Below, piece after piece: positions 1 to 11,158 of a DNA stretch of 64,000 nucleotides. Position 1 is the stretch's first letter. Each line of letters starts with the position of its first letter. The notes beneath the pieces are model-generated. The model saw only the letters and a program-made list of their open reading frames with translations. It was not told where the DNA came from and searched no databases. A program made the position numbers and the translations under genes. Location of the stretch: NCBI GenBank assembly GCA_031761405.1, contig JASEVX010000005.1, positions 36,099,198-36,163,197 of the forward strand, read 5' to 3'. This DNA comes from Serripes groenlandicus. Lineage: Eukaryota; Mollusca; Bivalvia; Cardiida; Cardiidae.

Positions 1-790
1 AAAGGATGTTCAGTGAAGAGTGGTCACAAGGTTGTTATATGGGAAAATAGTCCAAGTCCGGTTTTGACCTTCACCTTCACCCTATGACCTTGAAAATAAG
101 TTTTGTTAAGATCGGTCGAAGGATGTTCAGTGTAGCGTGGTCACAAGGCTGTTATATGGGAAAATAGTCAAAGACCAAATTTGACATTGACCTTGACCCT
201 ATGACCTTGAAAATAGTTAGGCTTCTAGACCTTGCCAAATACTAACTGTTTACTAAGTTCGGTTAAGATCGGTCAAAGGATGTTCAGTGTAGAGTGGTAA
301 CAAGGTTGTTATGTGGGAAAATAGTCCAAGTCCAATTTTGACCTTGAACTTAACCATATGACCTTGAAAATAAATAGGCTTCTAGACCTTGACATATACT
401 AACTTTATAACAAGTTTGGTTAAGATCAATCAAATGATGTTCAGTGTAGAGTGGTCACAAGGTTGTTTTATGGGAAAATAGTCAAAGTTCAATTTTGACC
501 TTGACCTTAACCCTATGACCTTGAAAAGAATAGGCTACTAGTTATTGCCAAATACTAACTGTATAACAAGTTTGATTAAGATCAGTCAAAGGATGTTCAG
601 TGTAGACTGGTCACAAGGTTGTTATATGGGCAAATAGTCAAAGTTCAATTTTGACCTTGACCTTCACCCTATGACCTTGAAAATAAATAGACTTCTAGAC
701 CTTGCCATATACTAACTGTATGTCAAGTTTGGTTAAGATCGGTCAAAGGATGTTCAGTGAAGAGTGGTCACAAAGTTGTTACGGACGGAC
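1..790. repeat. Tandem array, about 158-bp unit
   Basis: Five to six diverged units follow each other; the landmark GGATGTTCAGTG recurs near 4, 121, 278, 436, 591 and 749. Each unit carries TGACCTTGACC-like blocks and the phrase CTATGACCTTGAAAATA. The array is cut by the left window edge and runs into a microsatellite at 781. It looks like the core of a tandem-repeat-containing mobile element. No coding capacity is seen. Confidence 0.9.
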
Positions 791-893
791 GCACGGACGG
801 ACGCACGGACGGACGCACAAACAAATAAACGAACAAAAAGACAGCCCCGTTACTATATCCCCTCTCAAACTCTGTTTGACGAGGGGATAATAT
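781..893 (+). mobile_element. 3' end of the tandem-repeat element: (ACGG/ACGC) microsatellite and terminal hairpin
   Basis: Alternating ACGGACGG and CGCACGG blocks at 781-822 are followed by CCCCTCTCAAACTC and then TTTGACGAGGGG, which can pair as a stem. Tandem-repeat core, ACGG microsatellite and terminal stem match the layout of bivalve pearl or non-autonomous Helentron elements. The 5' end lies outside the window. Confidence 0.55.
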
Positions 894-1014
894 TGTTGAA
901 AAGGCGTAAAACCCAAATAAATAAATAGAGTGTTGCTAGTCAAGTTACGAAGCGGAGGTTAATATTCAGAAGCGAAATAGAACCCAATGAATAGCGCACT
1001 TTATGTTGAAAGAA

Positions 1015-1155
1015 CTCATTGATTGATTGATTAGGGTTTAACGCACTTTTCAACAATTTTCAGTCATATCACGCGGACCAGTTCACCTAAGCATGCGTTT
1101 CCTGGTTTTCCCACAGGAGTACACCACACAACATACTTTCCAAACAACTGGCGGA
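1015..1155 (-). mobile_element. SINE fragment (minus strand)
   Basis: Read on the minus strand it ends in AACGC...TTAAACCCTAATCAATCAATC, the hallmark tail of the SINE family that is complete at 28475-28778. The tRNA-like head is missing. Confidence 0.75.
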
Positions 1156-1580
1156 ACCTTGAAATTATAACTTATTTTTAATACATTATGGCATTATAAC
1201 GGAAAGAAGTAAATTAAGGTTAGATAAGACAATTTTTTTTTTCTGGGAATATTTTCATCCTTAAGGTTTTAAGGAAATGCACCGAAACGAATTATTTCTT
1301 TTATGATGCAATTTATGTAAATACTTAAGATATGAGAAATCTGCAGCATTAAATATACAACTGATAAATAAATTCATCCTACCATTTGAATTCAGATGAC
1401 ATCCAAAGCTTTCAATAACCATCATTTCTCTACCATTCTCCAGACATTTACATGAAATATAAAATATAAACAGAATAATTAAAACCTGTCCGACATAAAT
1501 CCAGACAATTGGAGTTTATTTCATTTCAAAATCTTGGGTTGAATTGTTTGGTGACATACATGTTTAAGAATTATTAAAAT

Positions 1581-2110
1581 CTGAAATTCTCATCCTGTAA
1601 ATACAGTATTGAAAAAGTAGCATTACAATCATATAAATGTGAAGTAGTTTGTATACAATGAGTGAATCATGAGAATGATTTAAATGTGCAAAACAATAAA
1701 TGACTAAAGATTTTACTACACGAATAACACCAATTGTTCCGTTCATACAGTTAATCCATCGTTGGTCGACCGTTCGTCAGTCTGGTCTGCGCCGGCTCTG
1801 TCATCTGAAATTCTCATCCTGTAAATACAGTATTGAAAAAGTAGCATTACAATCATATAAATGTGAAGTAGTTTGTATACAATGAGTGAATCATGAGAAT
1901 GATTTAAATGTGCAAAACAATAAATGATTAAAGATTTTACTACACGAATAACACCAATTGTTCCGTTCATACAGTTAATCCATCGTTGGTCGACCGTTCG
2001 TCAGTCTGGTCTGCGCCGGCTCTGTCATCTGAAATTCTCATCCTGTAAATACAGTATTACAATTGTAGCATCACAATCATATACATTTGCAGTTGTTTGT
2101 ATACAATTAG
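1581..2110. repeat. 224-bp direct tandem repeat, two full units plus part of a third
   Basis: Units start with CTGAAATTCTCATCCTG at 1581, 1805 and 2029. The first two are almost identical, so this is a recent duplication. Diverged single copies of the same unit lie at about 2590-2770, 3010-3190, 5100-5260 and 5820-5915. The short open frames on both strands here are by-products of the repeat. Confidence 0.9.
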
Positions 2111-2149
2111 AGAATCAATGATATGCAGGGTCATTGTTAACTCAATACA

Positions 2150-3290
2150 TGTTATTTATAATGAATGTGTACATGTGTTCGAGTTGTGCTAGTCAAGTTA
2201 CGGAGCAGAAGCATGTGGTATTCTATGACAGCGCTACATAGTTTGCAAATCAGATTAAAACCTATTGTTGAACGAAATGTTGTTTGAAATTATCTTCAAG
2301 GCGAGCGTACGATCAATATCTTTTTCCTATGAACAATGTGCATGTGTAAAAGGGTTTAAAATCACGCGTACATGTGTTGTTTTAACTATTTCCCACCTGA
2401 CAATTTCATAGCATCGTATTCAGTATAAGCATTTGCTCATTTTGCCTCATTATTTTATATCTCTATTGAATAATAAAACATTCTCTTAGAGATTGTTCAT
2501 AACTTTGCCCAGGCGTTTCCAAAATCGTCTGAAACATGTTTGATATTCTTAATTAAATTGGAACCCAATTAATAGCGCATGTTTAAGAAGTATTTAAATG
2601 TGCAAAACAGTATATGACTAAAATTCTAACCACACGAATAACATCAATTGTTCTGTTCATATAGTTGATCCATGGTTGGTCGATCGTTTGTCAGTCTATT
2701 CGGCGACGGCTCTCTCATCTGAAATTCTCATCCTGTAAATACGATATTGAAAAAGTAGCATTACAATCATAAAATCATACGCACATGAGTTGCTATTACT
2801 ATTTCCCACCTGACATTTTCATAGCATCGTTTTAATAATGAGCATTTGCTCCTTTTTGCTAATTATTTTTTATCTCTATTCAATAATAAAACATTCTTTT
2901 AGGGATTGGTCATAATTTTGCCAAGGCGTCTGCTGCGGATTTATTGTATGCGGGAAATGGTTAAGAGATAAATGGCTGGAAAATTGATAGAAACATGTTT
3001 GATATTCTTAAGTTATATAGCGCATGTTTAAAAATTATTAAAATGTACGAAATACTAAATAATTAAAATTCTTACTACACGAATAACATCAATTGTTCCG
3101 TTCATATTATTAATCCATCGTTGGTCGATCGTTTGTCAGTCTGGTCTGAGACAGCTCTCTCATCTGAAATCGCATCCTTTAAATAAAGAATTCGAAAAGC
3201 ATAACAATAACATAAATGTGCAGTAGTTTGTATGCAATTAGTGACTCGATGATATACAGAGTCATTGTAAACTCAATATATCTTATATTT
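2150..3290. repeat. Dispersed repeat related to 5340-5910
   Basis: The stretch from GTTGTGCTAGTCAAG through AGGCGAGCGTACG matches 5356-5510 closely, and both are followed by the same diverged 224-bp-type unit. This is an old segmental duplication of non-coding sequence. No gene seen. Confidence 0.7.
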
Positions 3291-4338
3291 ACAAGAGAAA
3301 GTTGATGCAACGCATCAATGTCGCCGGAAATCCATACTGCAGTTATGCATAACACTTACATTATAGTAGTTGAACAAAACAGTTATCAACTAAAGGGCAT
3401 ATTGGAACATCAGGGGTGGGGTCAAGTGAAAATGTATCATAACCTGCAAAGGAGAGTTATCTACGCAGTCGGTATTCGCTAGTCACTTGATCAACTTATT
3501 TAGCTTAGAAACAGTTCCTATTTTAGATATTCATGGATAAACATTATTAAATGAATTCTACATAAATCAAGACATCTCTTTAAACATGAAAATAACATTC
3601 AGTAAGTTAAAATTGCTACTAAAAGGAGAATTCGACGTGATTTGTATCTCGATATTGACACATGACAGTCTGCAGCAAATTTAGCAGGGACTCTTTTGTC
3701 ATCGCAAATAAGACAAAAAATAAATAAATGCGAGTTAAAATAAAGAAACTGCAAATACTTAAAACATCGGATAATTTATTTCATTTTAGATGTGTCATAA
3801 CTAAGTGTTTTTAAACAATCACAATTGTAATATGTTCAAGACATTTAAATTTGTTTTTTTCTAATAATAACTCTCCTCCCATGTCATTTCTGACAAATAT
3901 ACATCCTCTTAAAAGCTAAAGAAATGTTATGAGTGTCAGTAAGATGCGACAAGCATACTATGCGCTGGTCTATTTATCGAATTTCAGCTTTATCGACTGT
4001 TTTAGACGTTGACGAATGATCTTAGTAATCTTGTTAGTTCTTCTTGTTCTTAAATGTCTCCCGGGTATCTATCAGTTTGCTTTACTTCTGATGCTGATCT
4101 TGGTATATGAATTATTGGATACAAACTGGATGTGATCTGTAGGTAGACTGTCGCGTGTTATCTCTGAGTAGAGTCACTAACTTGTACAACCCTATGTTTG
4201 GGTTGCCAAGTCTGGCGTTTAAGCGTTAACCTGGAATTTATATAATAGTAATATATCGTATAATGCAGATGTCTTATTGCACTTTCAATAGTACACATAT
4301 ACAGTATATAATCATAATGTCAGTAAAGAATAATGAAC
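3291..4338. other. Non-coding stretch with a terminal hairpin near its left edge
   Basis: TTGATGCAACGCATCAA at 3302-3318 is a near-perfect hairpin next to ACAAGAG (minus-strand CTCTTGT), the 3'-end signature of the tandem-repeat elements in this window, so a minus-strand element probably ends here. The rest is AT-rich with no ORF, RNA gene or clear repeat that I can support. Confidence 0.4.
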
Positions 4339-4460
4339 AAGGGCGCCGCAAGTGAATGCCAACGGTCGTCTGTTTTTTCTAAGTCGAAAAAGTGGCATTA
4401 CTGAATAATTATTAAAGCCAGAGTTATGTGACTTGGTATATAATTACATAGTTTTTTTTG
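4339..4460 (-). mobile_element. 3' end of an ACAAGRGCGCCGC element, minus strand
   Basis: ACAAGGGCGCCGC followed by CCAACGGTCGTC and then AAAAGTGGCATTACTG matches 7222-7320 almost base for base. Both read as the minus-strand 3' terminus of one non-autonomous element family. Its 5' limit is not clear. The stretch 4461-5060 beyond it shows nothing I can name. Confidence 0.55.
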
Positions 4461-5059
4461 GTGTATTGTGCATATACACTTAGAGGTCAAATAGTCCCAT
4501 AAAGGTTTAGTATTTAGGTCAAAGGGAAGCAATTCGGATCGGGCGCCGGGCACACAATTTTAGATGAATTTCTAGGACTAAAGTGGTCTAGCATTTGACA
4601 ATAATGATTTAGTTGAAAATTGAAAGTATTTTTATTAATAAAGTTGAATATCCTCTGACTGATTTGTAGCCAAAACATTGTTTGATTTTAGTTATATTGA
4701 CAGTTTAGGCGCCAATTTCAGAACAATATGTATTTTCCGCAATTGAAAGTTAGATTCACTCCGTAATAAGGGTGCCCTTTGATTTTAATGTCATAGCTCA
4801 AGAAAAGGCAAGTCAACTGTGAATATTGGTTTTAGGTTTTAGGACACAGTCATAGCCAAAAACATTATAAGAGTCGCCTATGGAAAATGAATTGCTTCCA
4901 TTAAATGTGCCCTGTTGACATTGTTTGAACGTGAAAAAAAGAATAATTAAAACCGGTTTTGTCCGGACCCTATTTGGTCAAAATGACGGTAACCAATTTC
5001 GCTTGGAGCGGGAAATAGTTAAAAGTGAACAGGCTTGGAAATTGATATAAACATGTTTG

Positions 5060-5908
5060 ATATTCAGAAGTGAAATGGAACACAATTAATAGCGAATGTT
5101 AAAGAATTATTTAAATATGCAAAACAATATATGACTAAACTTCTTACCACAACAATGACATTAATCGTTGGTCGATCGTTTGTCAGTCTGGTCTGAGCCG
5201 GCTCTCACATCAGAAATTCTCGCCCTGTAAATACAGTTTTGGAAAAGTAGCTTTACAATCATATACTTTTGCAGTAATTTGTATCCAAATTAGTGAATCC
5301 AATATATAAAGGGTCATTGTAAACTAAATACATCTTATATTTATAATGGATTTGTACTTGTGTTTGAGCTGTGCTAGTCAAGCTACGGAGCAGGAGCATG
5401 TGGTATCCTATGACATTTGTGCTAGATTGCAGTACCTAGTTTACGAATCAGATTATAACCTATTGTTGAACGAAATGTTGTTTCAAATTATCTTCAAGGC
5501 GAGCGTACGGTAAATATCTTTCTTCTTAAAAACAATCTGCATGTGGAAAAGGGTTTAAAATCACACGCACATGAGTTGCTTTAACTATTTCCACTTTCAC
5601 ATCATCGTGTTCATTATGAGTATTTGCTTCATTTGCCTCATTATTTTCATATCTATTCCGTAATAAAACATTCGCTTAAGAATTAAACATAATCTGGCCT
5701 AGGCGTTTCCAAAGTCGTCTGCTGCAGATTTAATGTATGTGGGAATGGTTAAAATTTAAATGACTGGGAAATTGATAGAAACATGTTTGAAATTCAGAAG
5801 TGAAATGGAACCCAATTAATAGTGCATGTTTAAGAATTATTAAAATGTGCAAAACAATATAAGACTAAAATTCTTACCACACGAATAGCATCAATTGTTC
5901 CGTTCATA
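5060..5908. repeat. Second copy of the 2150-2960 dispersed repeat
   Basis: It holds two diverged 224-bp-type units (TGTCAGTCTGGTCTGAG, CTCGCCCTGTAAATACAG) and the AGGCGAGCGTACG block. Identity to the upstream copy is lower than between the adjacent 224-bp units, so it is older. Confidence 0.65.
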
Positions 5909-5910
5909 TA

Positions 5911-6090
5911 GGTGGGAATGGCTGCCTCCTTGGCTCTCAGAATATCGGGGTTAGAATTACGACTGGAGAGCTTGTGTCAGGATACAAGGACAATGGACAA
6001 GGAAGTACCGGTAACTAACCCAGGAAACGCTGTTATTTAACTGAAAATGAATGAAAGCGGTGTAAATACCAATCAATCAATCTTGGAGCA
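5911..6090 (+). mobile_element. SINE, GGGTCATA-type body, head degraded
   Basis: GGGAATGGCTGCCTCCTTGG, GTGTCAGGATACAAGG, GGTAACTAACCCAGGAAACGC and an AATCAATCAATC tail match the SINE body that is complete at 38880-39095. The tRNA-like head is gone. Confidence 0.75.
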
Positions 6091-6253
6091 CGGCTCATAT
6101 CTTCTATTTAGTGTACAATGAACAAAAACATCTGTGAAAGATATTTATGTGTGTATACTTTATATTTTATATGTTTATGGACTGATGTTACTAAATAAAT
6201 TGTTTCTGTCTGTTGTTTTACTTTTGTAATAATACCGTTCATTCAATCAACCC

Positions 6254-6472
6254 ATTCCCACTTCTTGCAAACGCTTTCTGACGCCTCTGCAGCAGACGAC
6301 TGTTGAAAACATTGTTGCAAATGAATAAATTACTCAAAATGAGCAATTTTGTCCATTTGTCAAAATGTTTTTAACTCCACTGTACTTCCCTTTATAGAGA
6401 CTTTCTTCATGTATGTGGGTATGCTTTCAGAGTCGTCTGCTGTATATTTGCTGCATGTGGGAACGGGATGGG
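6254..6472. mobile_element. Palindromic MITE, CCCTTTCCC family
   Basis: Arms carry CGCTTTCTGACGCCTCTGC and GTCGTCTGCTG. The centre is a palindrome, AATTACTCAAAATGAGCAATT. This copy is diverged: its ends read CCCATTCCCAC and GTGGGAACGGG instead of the consensus AACCCTTTCCC. Confidence 0.7.
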
Positions 6473-6647
6473 GGTTAACGTACCTAAGTAGTAGCTACTT
6501 ACACAAGCCGGGATCATAATGACAGAATACAATGCATAGTCATATGTATATAAACACATATATATGCACATGCATACAAACACATACATTTGCATATGTA
6601 TATAAACACATATAAATACACACTTAACTAAGTGACTAACAATTAGA

Positions 6648-6877
6648 TAATTAATTGATTGATTAATTTGGATTTTACGTCGATTTCTACAGTTTTTCAG
6701 TCATATTACGGCGGTCAGTGTAAACATTACCATGAACCTCCTTGTTTTCTCATACAGGTACTCCACACAACAGTCTTTCCAAGCGACCGGCTGCTTTTCC
6801 ACATAGACTGTTAGCCCATTGGTGGATGACGAGTATCGCAAAGGCGTGTTTGTTAAACATCGGAAAGAACGGTGGCA
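6648..6877 (-). mobile_element. SINE fragment (minus strand)
   Basis: TTGATTGATTAATTTGG (tail) is followed by TTACGTCG, CATATTACGGCGGTCAG, TCCACACAACAGTC and GCGACCGGCTGCTTTTCC, the reverse complement of the SINE at 28560-28778. The tRNA-like head is absent. Confidence 0.75.
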
Positions 6878-6912
6878 ATTAGATCAAATCGACTCAAATT
6901 GAAAGATGAAAT

Positions 6913-7169
6913 TAGCCGTCCCGCGAGAAAACCAACATTATGGCCTCTGCGTAATGTATCGACCCAAATCAGCCTGCGCGGATCCGCCGGGCCGACACAT
7001 TCCGTCTCAGGGGGATAGAGGTATAGAGTAATGATTCCTGAAACAGAAAATCCTCAGGAGGCGAAACGTGTATACCCGGGTAAGCCTGCGCAGCATGCTT
7101 AGACTGATCCGGATCGATACTTTACGCAGATTCCACATTGTTGGTTTTTTTTGTCGCGGGCGGCTCTTA
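6913..7169. mobile_element. MITE, CCGTCCCGCGAG family
   Basis: Terminal inverted repeats CCGTCCCGCGAGAAAACC and its complement enclose about 220 bp containing CAGCCTGCGCGGAYC and CCTGAAACAGAAAATCC. This family recurs about a dozen times in the window. The right terminus is degraded (GTCGCGGGCGGCTC) with an expanded T run. Confidence 0.85.
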
Positions 7170-7221
7170 TTGAGATATAATGTAAAATATAAGAAATAAA
7201 TATGTCCATTTGATATTAAAC

Positions 7222-7515
7222 AAGAGCGCCGCAGAGCGAACACCAACGCTCGTCTTTTTTTTTTTTAAATTTAAAAAGGGGCATTACTGAATAATTATTA
7301 AAACCAGAGCTATGTAACTTGGTATATAGAAAGACCTAATAATGTGTTATTAGGTCTTTGGTATGTACATGCGTATTGATTCTAGGAACATGTGTACCAA
7401 GTTTCATTTAAAAAATGTTGAACGGCGTTTCAGTTATGATGTAAGGTTAAAGTTTTGTGGCGACGACGACGCAGATGCGTATCACAATAGCTCGACTCTT
7501 TTTTTCTTCGAAACA
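7222..7515 (-). mobile_element. Short non-autonomous Helentron-like element, minus strand
   Basis: Read on the minus strand it begins near TTTCGAAGAAAAAAAGAGTC, continues through GCGTCGTCGTCG, and ends with CGAGCGTTGGTGTTCGCTC, GGCGCTCTTGTTTA. The 5' GAGTCGAGC and 3' hairpin plus CTCTTGTTT fit the general terminal pattern here. The 30-bp minisatellite starts exactly at its 5' border. Confidence 0.5.
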
Positions 7516-8470
7516 CAGACTGACGAGTTTATACAATCACTGTGACAGACTGACGAGCTTATACAATCACTGTGACAGACTGACGAGCTTATACCATCAC
7601 TGTGACAGACTGACGAGCTTATACAATCGCTGTGACAGACTGACGAGCTTATGCAATCGCTGTGACAGACGGACGAGTTTATACAATCGCTATGACAGAC
7701 GGACGAGCTTATACAATCGCTGTGACAGACTGACGAGTTTATACAATCGCTGTGACAGACTGAAGAGCTTATACAATCACTGTGACAGACTGACGAGCTT
7801 ATACAATCACTGTGACAGACTGACGAGCTTATACAATCACTGTGACAGACGGACGAGCTTATACAATCACTGTGACAGACGGGCGAGCTTATACAATCAC
7901 TGTGACAGACTGGCGAGCTTATACAATCACTGTGACAGACTGACGAGCTTATACAATCACTGTGACAGACTGACGAGCTTATACAATCACTGTGACAGAC
8001 GGACGAGCTTATACAATCACTGTGACAGACGGACGAGCTTATACAATCACTGTGACAGGCTGACGAGCTTATACAATCACTGTGACAGACTGACGAGCTT
8101 ATACAATCACTGTGACAGACTGACGAGCTTATACAATCACTGTGCCAACTGGCGAGCTTATACAATCACTGTGACAGACTGACGAGCTTATACAATCACT
8201 GTGACAGACTGACGAGCTTATACAATAACTATGACAGACTGACGAGCTTATACAGTCACTGTGACAGACTGACGAGCTTATACAATCACTGTGACAGACT
8301 GACGAGCTTATACAATCACTGTGACAGACTGACGAGCTTATACAGTCACTGTGACAGACTGACGAGCTTATACAATCACTGTGACAGACTGACGAGCTTA
8401 TACAATCACTGTGACAGACTGACGAGCTTATACAATCACTGTGACATACTGACGAGCTTATACAATCAAT
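7516..8470. repeat. 30-bp minisatellite, about 32 copies
   Basis: The unit is CAGACTGACGAGCTTATACA plus ATCACTGTGA. Copies are nearly identical, differing mostly by A/G or C/T changes. One unit near 8147 (GTGCCAACTGGCGAG) lacks one base, which shifts the phase of the rest. Because 30 is divisible by three and the unit lacks stops in some frames, it gives long open frames on both strands (10-residue repeats such as DRLTSLYNHC). These have no other sign of coding. Confidence 0.95.
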
Positions 8471-8937
8471 TGCAGCTGAAGCAAAAGTTAAGCTTAGCTT
8501 ACTGTCGACCGGGGTTTAGTAATAAATATCGATCAATTTTTCTGTAAGTCTTTAATTACATATGCAGGACATGGACATTTGACAAGCAAATGGTCAAATG
8601 GACCTGTAAAATACAACAAGACCTCGGGCTGAGGGTGTCTCGCCCTTCTAAGAAAATCAGATATTAAATGGTATCACTATGCAAAAAGAAAGTAAAGTTG
8701 ATAAAATGTGAAAAAGTAAGTGTCTGTCAATGCATTGTTATCACATGTCATGATAAATAATAAACTCACTACATGTGTATATATATCTTAATATATTTAT
8801 TAACACATGAAGTAAAGAGTGATCAATAATACTACATTAAATTGTAAATAATTGCAATCACTATGATTATGATAGTAAGTTTTTACACATAAAATAACAA
8901 CATAGTTATAGTTAAGTTTTGACGTTAAGTTACCTAA
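8471..8937. other. Non-coding, nothing recognised
   Basis: AT-rich sequence between two repeat arrays. No ORF, RNA gene or repeat family was recognised. Confidence 0.5.
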
Positions 8938-9700
8938 CAAAGGTCAAGTTCTGCACAATTATGACCTCGCCCCTGAAAATTTTGATGTTGACACGGATGT
9001 CCCATGACCAAACAATACATCTGACAAAGTTTCAGAAAAATTCCAGCAAGGGTTGCTGAGATATATAAGAAAGGGTCAAGTTCTGCACAATTATGACCTC
9101 GACCCTGAACATTTTGATGTTGACACGGATGTCCCATGACCAAAAAATACATCTGACAAAGTTTCAGAAAAATTCCAGCAGGGGTTGCTGAGATATAAGA
9201 AAGGGTCAAGTTCTGCACAATTATGACCTTGACCCTGAACATTATGACGTTGGCAGATGTATCATGACCAAACAATACATCTGACAATGTTTCAGAAAAA
9301 TTCAAGCAGGGGTTGCTGAGATATAAGAAAGGTTAAGTTTTGAGGTTAAGTTACCTAACAAAGGTCAAGTTCTGCACAATTATGACCTTGACCCTGAACA
9401 TTATGACGTTGGCAGATGTATCATGACCAAACAATACATCTGACAATGTTTCAGAAAAATTCAAGCAGAGGTTGCTGAGATATAAGAAAGGTTAAGTTTT
9501 GAGGTTAAGTTACCTAACAAAGGTCAAGTTCTGCACAATTATGACATTGACCCTGAAAATGTTGACGTTGACAGATGTCCCATGACCACGTGAAACAATA
9601 CAGCTAACAAAGTTTCAGAATTCAAGCAGGGGTTGCCGAGATATAGCTATTTGTAAAAGCGGCCGCCGTCGCCGGAAAAGTGACTGCTATGTCTCACTCC
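8938..9700. repeat. Tandem array, about 123-172-bp units, with terminal GC-rich block
   Basis: Five units share AAGGTCAAGTTCTGCACAA, TTATGACCTTGACCCTGAA and GGGGTTGCTGAGATATA. Some units carry an extra GGTTAAGTTTTGAGGTTAAG segment, which explains the variable length. The array ends in GCGGCCGCCGTCGCCGG and a stem around CTCCACTATCGTGGAG, the likely element terminus. A 123-residue minus-strand frame over it is a repeat artefact. Confidence 0.85.
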
Positions 9701-10061
9701 ACTATCGTGGAGACAATAAAACAATACTAAGTACAAAACAGAATACGAATACAGTATATGTACTTATGATAAAACAAGTATAGCAATTTGAAATAGATAA
9801 AATAAGAATTACTTACCAGAGTTTTATATTTCTGTAAGGAAATATAGATTATACATTCCTGTAAGGAAATAATATGAGTATAGTATTTACGTCAATTACG
9901 AGTCTTACCGACCTCAGCAAAGAAAATAAAAATCATCATCAGGTTAAGCTTATATTTAACTTTAAGATATAGCCAAGATTTTAAATCCATGAAATTTTGA
10001 TGACAAGTACAACAAATAATCAACTTGCCTTTCATAAAGTACTTCAAATAAAACATAAATA

Positions 10062-10250
10062 CTTATAAAACTATTCTTAGTACTTTTGGATATTTATGAA
10101 AACTATCATATAAGTACGTTTTGATACTTATAAAACTATTCTTAGTACTTTTGGATATTTATGAAAATTATTATATAAGTATGTTGATACTTATAAAACT
10201 ATTCTTAATACTTTCTGATACATATAAAACCATTCTTCTTATTGTTGGAT
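10062..10250. repeat. About 64-bp tandem repeat, three copies
   Basis: ACTTATAAAACTATTCTTAG followed by TACTTTTGGATATTTATGAA recurs at about 10062, 10128 and 10190, with the third copy degraded. The surrounding 9700-10560 is AT-rich with no gene seen. Confidence 0.75.
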
Positions 10251-10607
10251 CCTTATAAAAAACATGACAAAATGTACCCTGTTTACATTACCATTTTCCA
10301 AGTGCAAAAGAATCTTGAATAATCTTCAACAGACAGAAACCGATATTTTTCTTCTTTTTCTCAAACGAATTATACTATGATAGAGCATTTCTATAGACAA
10401 TATATGTACCTTCATATTTTCATAGTCGTATGATACACATTTGATGTATGCGGGAAAGGGTTAAGTCATGATTATGGATTTTCTATCGATCCGCTTGACT
10501 AAAGATTTACTACACACCAGTTGATCGGGTATCCCCCCGCCCCAATATACACAATATTGTAAAACCTACAGGTGTTGTAAATGTTATATGGACCTCTTTT
10601 ACCATCG

Positions 10608-10614
10608 TATAAAG
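10608..10614 (+). promoter_or_regulatory. TATA-like box upstream of the signal-peptide exon
   Basis: TATAAAG lies 67 bp before the ATG of exon 1. A start about 30 bp downstream would leave a 5' leader of about 40-45 nt. This is an inference from spacing; no initiator element is obvious. Confidence 0.4.
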
Positions 10615-10631
10615 TACACTTGTATTAGGCT

Positions 10632-10676
10632 ATGAACGGTTCGGTTTGTCAAGGAAGGAAATAAATAATGTTATAA
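10632..10676 (+). promoter_or_regulatory. Two very short upstream ORFs in the leader
   Basis: ATG at 10632 opens a 10-codon frame ending with TAA at 10664. A second ATG at 10668 is followed by one codon and TAA (10674-10676). Both end before the exon 1 ATG at 10681, so they could dampen translation if transcription starts upstream of 10632. Confidence 0.35.
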
Positions 10677-10680
10677 AACG

Positions 10681-10723
10681 ATGGAATACTGTAAAACATT
10701 GTGGTTTTGTATTTATGTTTTAG
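10681..10723 (+). CDS. Copy A exon 1: signal-peptide exon
   Basis: It encodes MEYCKTLWFCIYVL plus the first base of a valine codon. The ATG has A at -3 and G at +4. The exon ends at a consensus AG|GTAAGT donor in phase 1, which is what exon 2 requires (G + TA = Val). With the exon 2 residues LAVHTW it makes a typical signal peptide: a short polar start with one Lys, then a hydrophobic core. Intron 1 would be 12.9 kb, long but filled with recent insertions. The call rests on phase, donor and hydrophobicity only. No equivalent exon is seen upstream of copy B. Confidence 0.6.
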
Positions 10724-11158
10724 GTAAGTTTCTTCTCTTTTTGTTGATAAAGTTGTACACATTTTTTACACAGGTTTACCCGGGTGGGAATATTTTTGCT
10801 GTTTGTTTGTATACGGTCTGTCAGATTTGTTAATATGCACTCCTTTATATAGATAGATGTAAAGCTGAACTTCAAAGACTCGTTCAGTAATAAATAATAA
10901 ATAGATGCCATCTTTAATAAACATTATTCCAATTTCTGAAACAAAGTAAAATTTCAAAAACGTTAAATTATATACATTTAAATAAAATGTATTTATATGT
11001 CTCTGTTAGACAGATTTGACAATATATGTTGGAAAAACATCGTCTAAAAATGAGAAAGTGTTATTATATATGGCAATAAAGGATAGTTCGTGTATATGAT
11101 CTATTTCTGTGTTTTTCAAAAGTTGTTCTTAATATGTTGCAGCTGTGTCGATGAGGAG

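Noticed and set aside
7457..8182. 241-codon frame as a repeat protein gene
   Set aside because: It consists only of a 30-bp minisatellite, is equally open on the other strand, and has no splice or start context.
7516..8470. CRISPR array
   Set aside because: Units are contiguous 30-bp repeats without unique spacers, in an animal genome.
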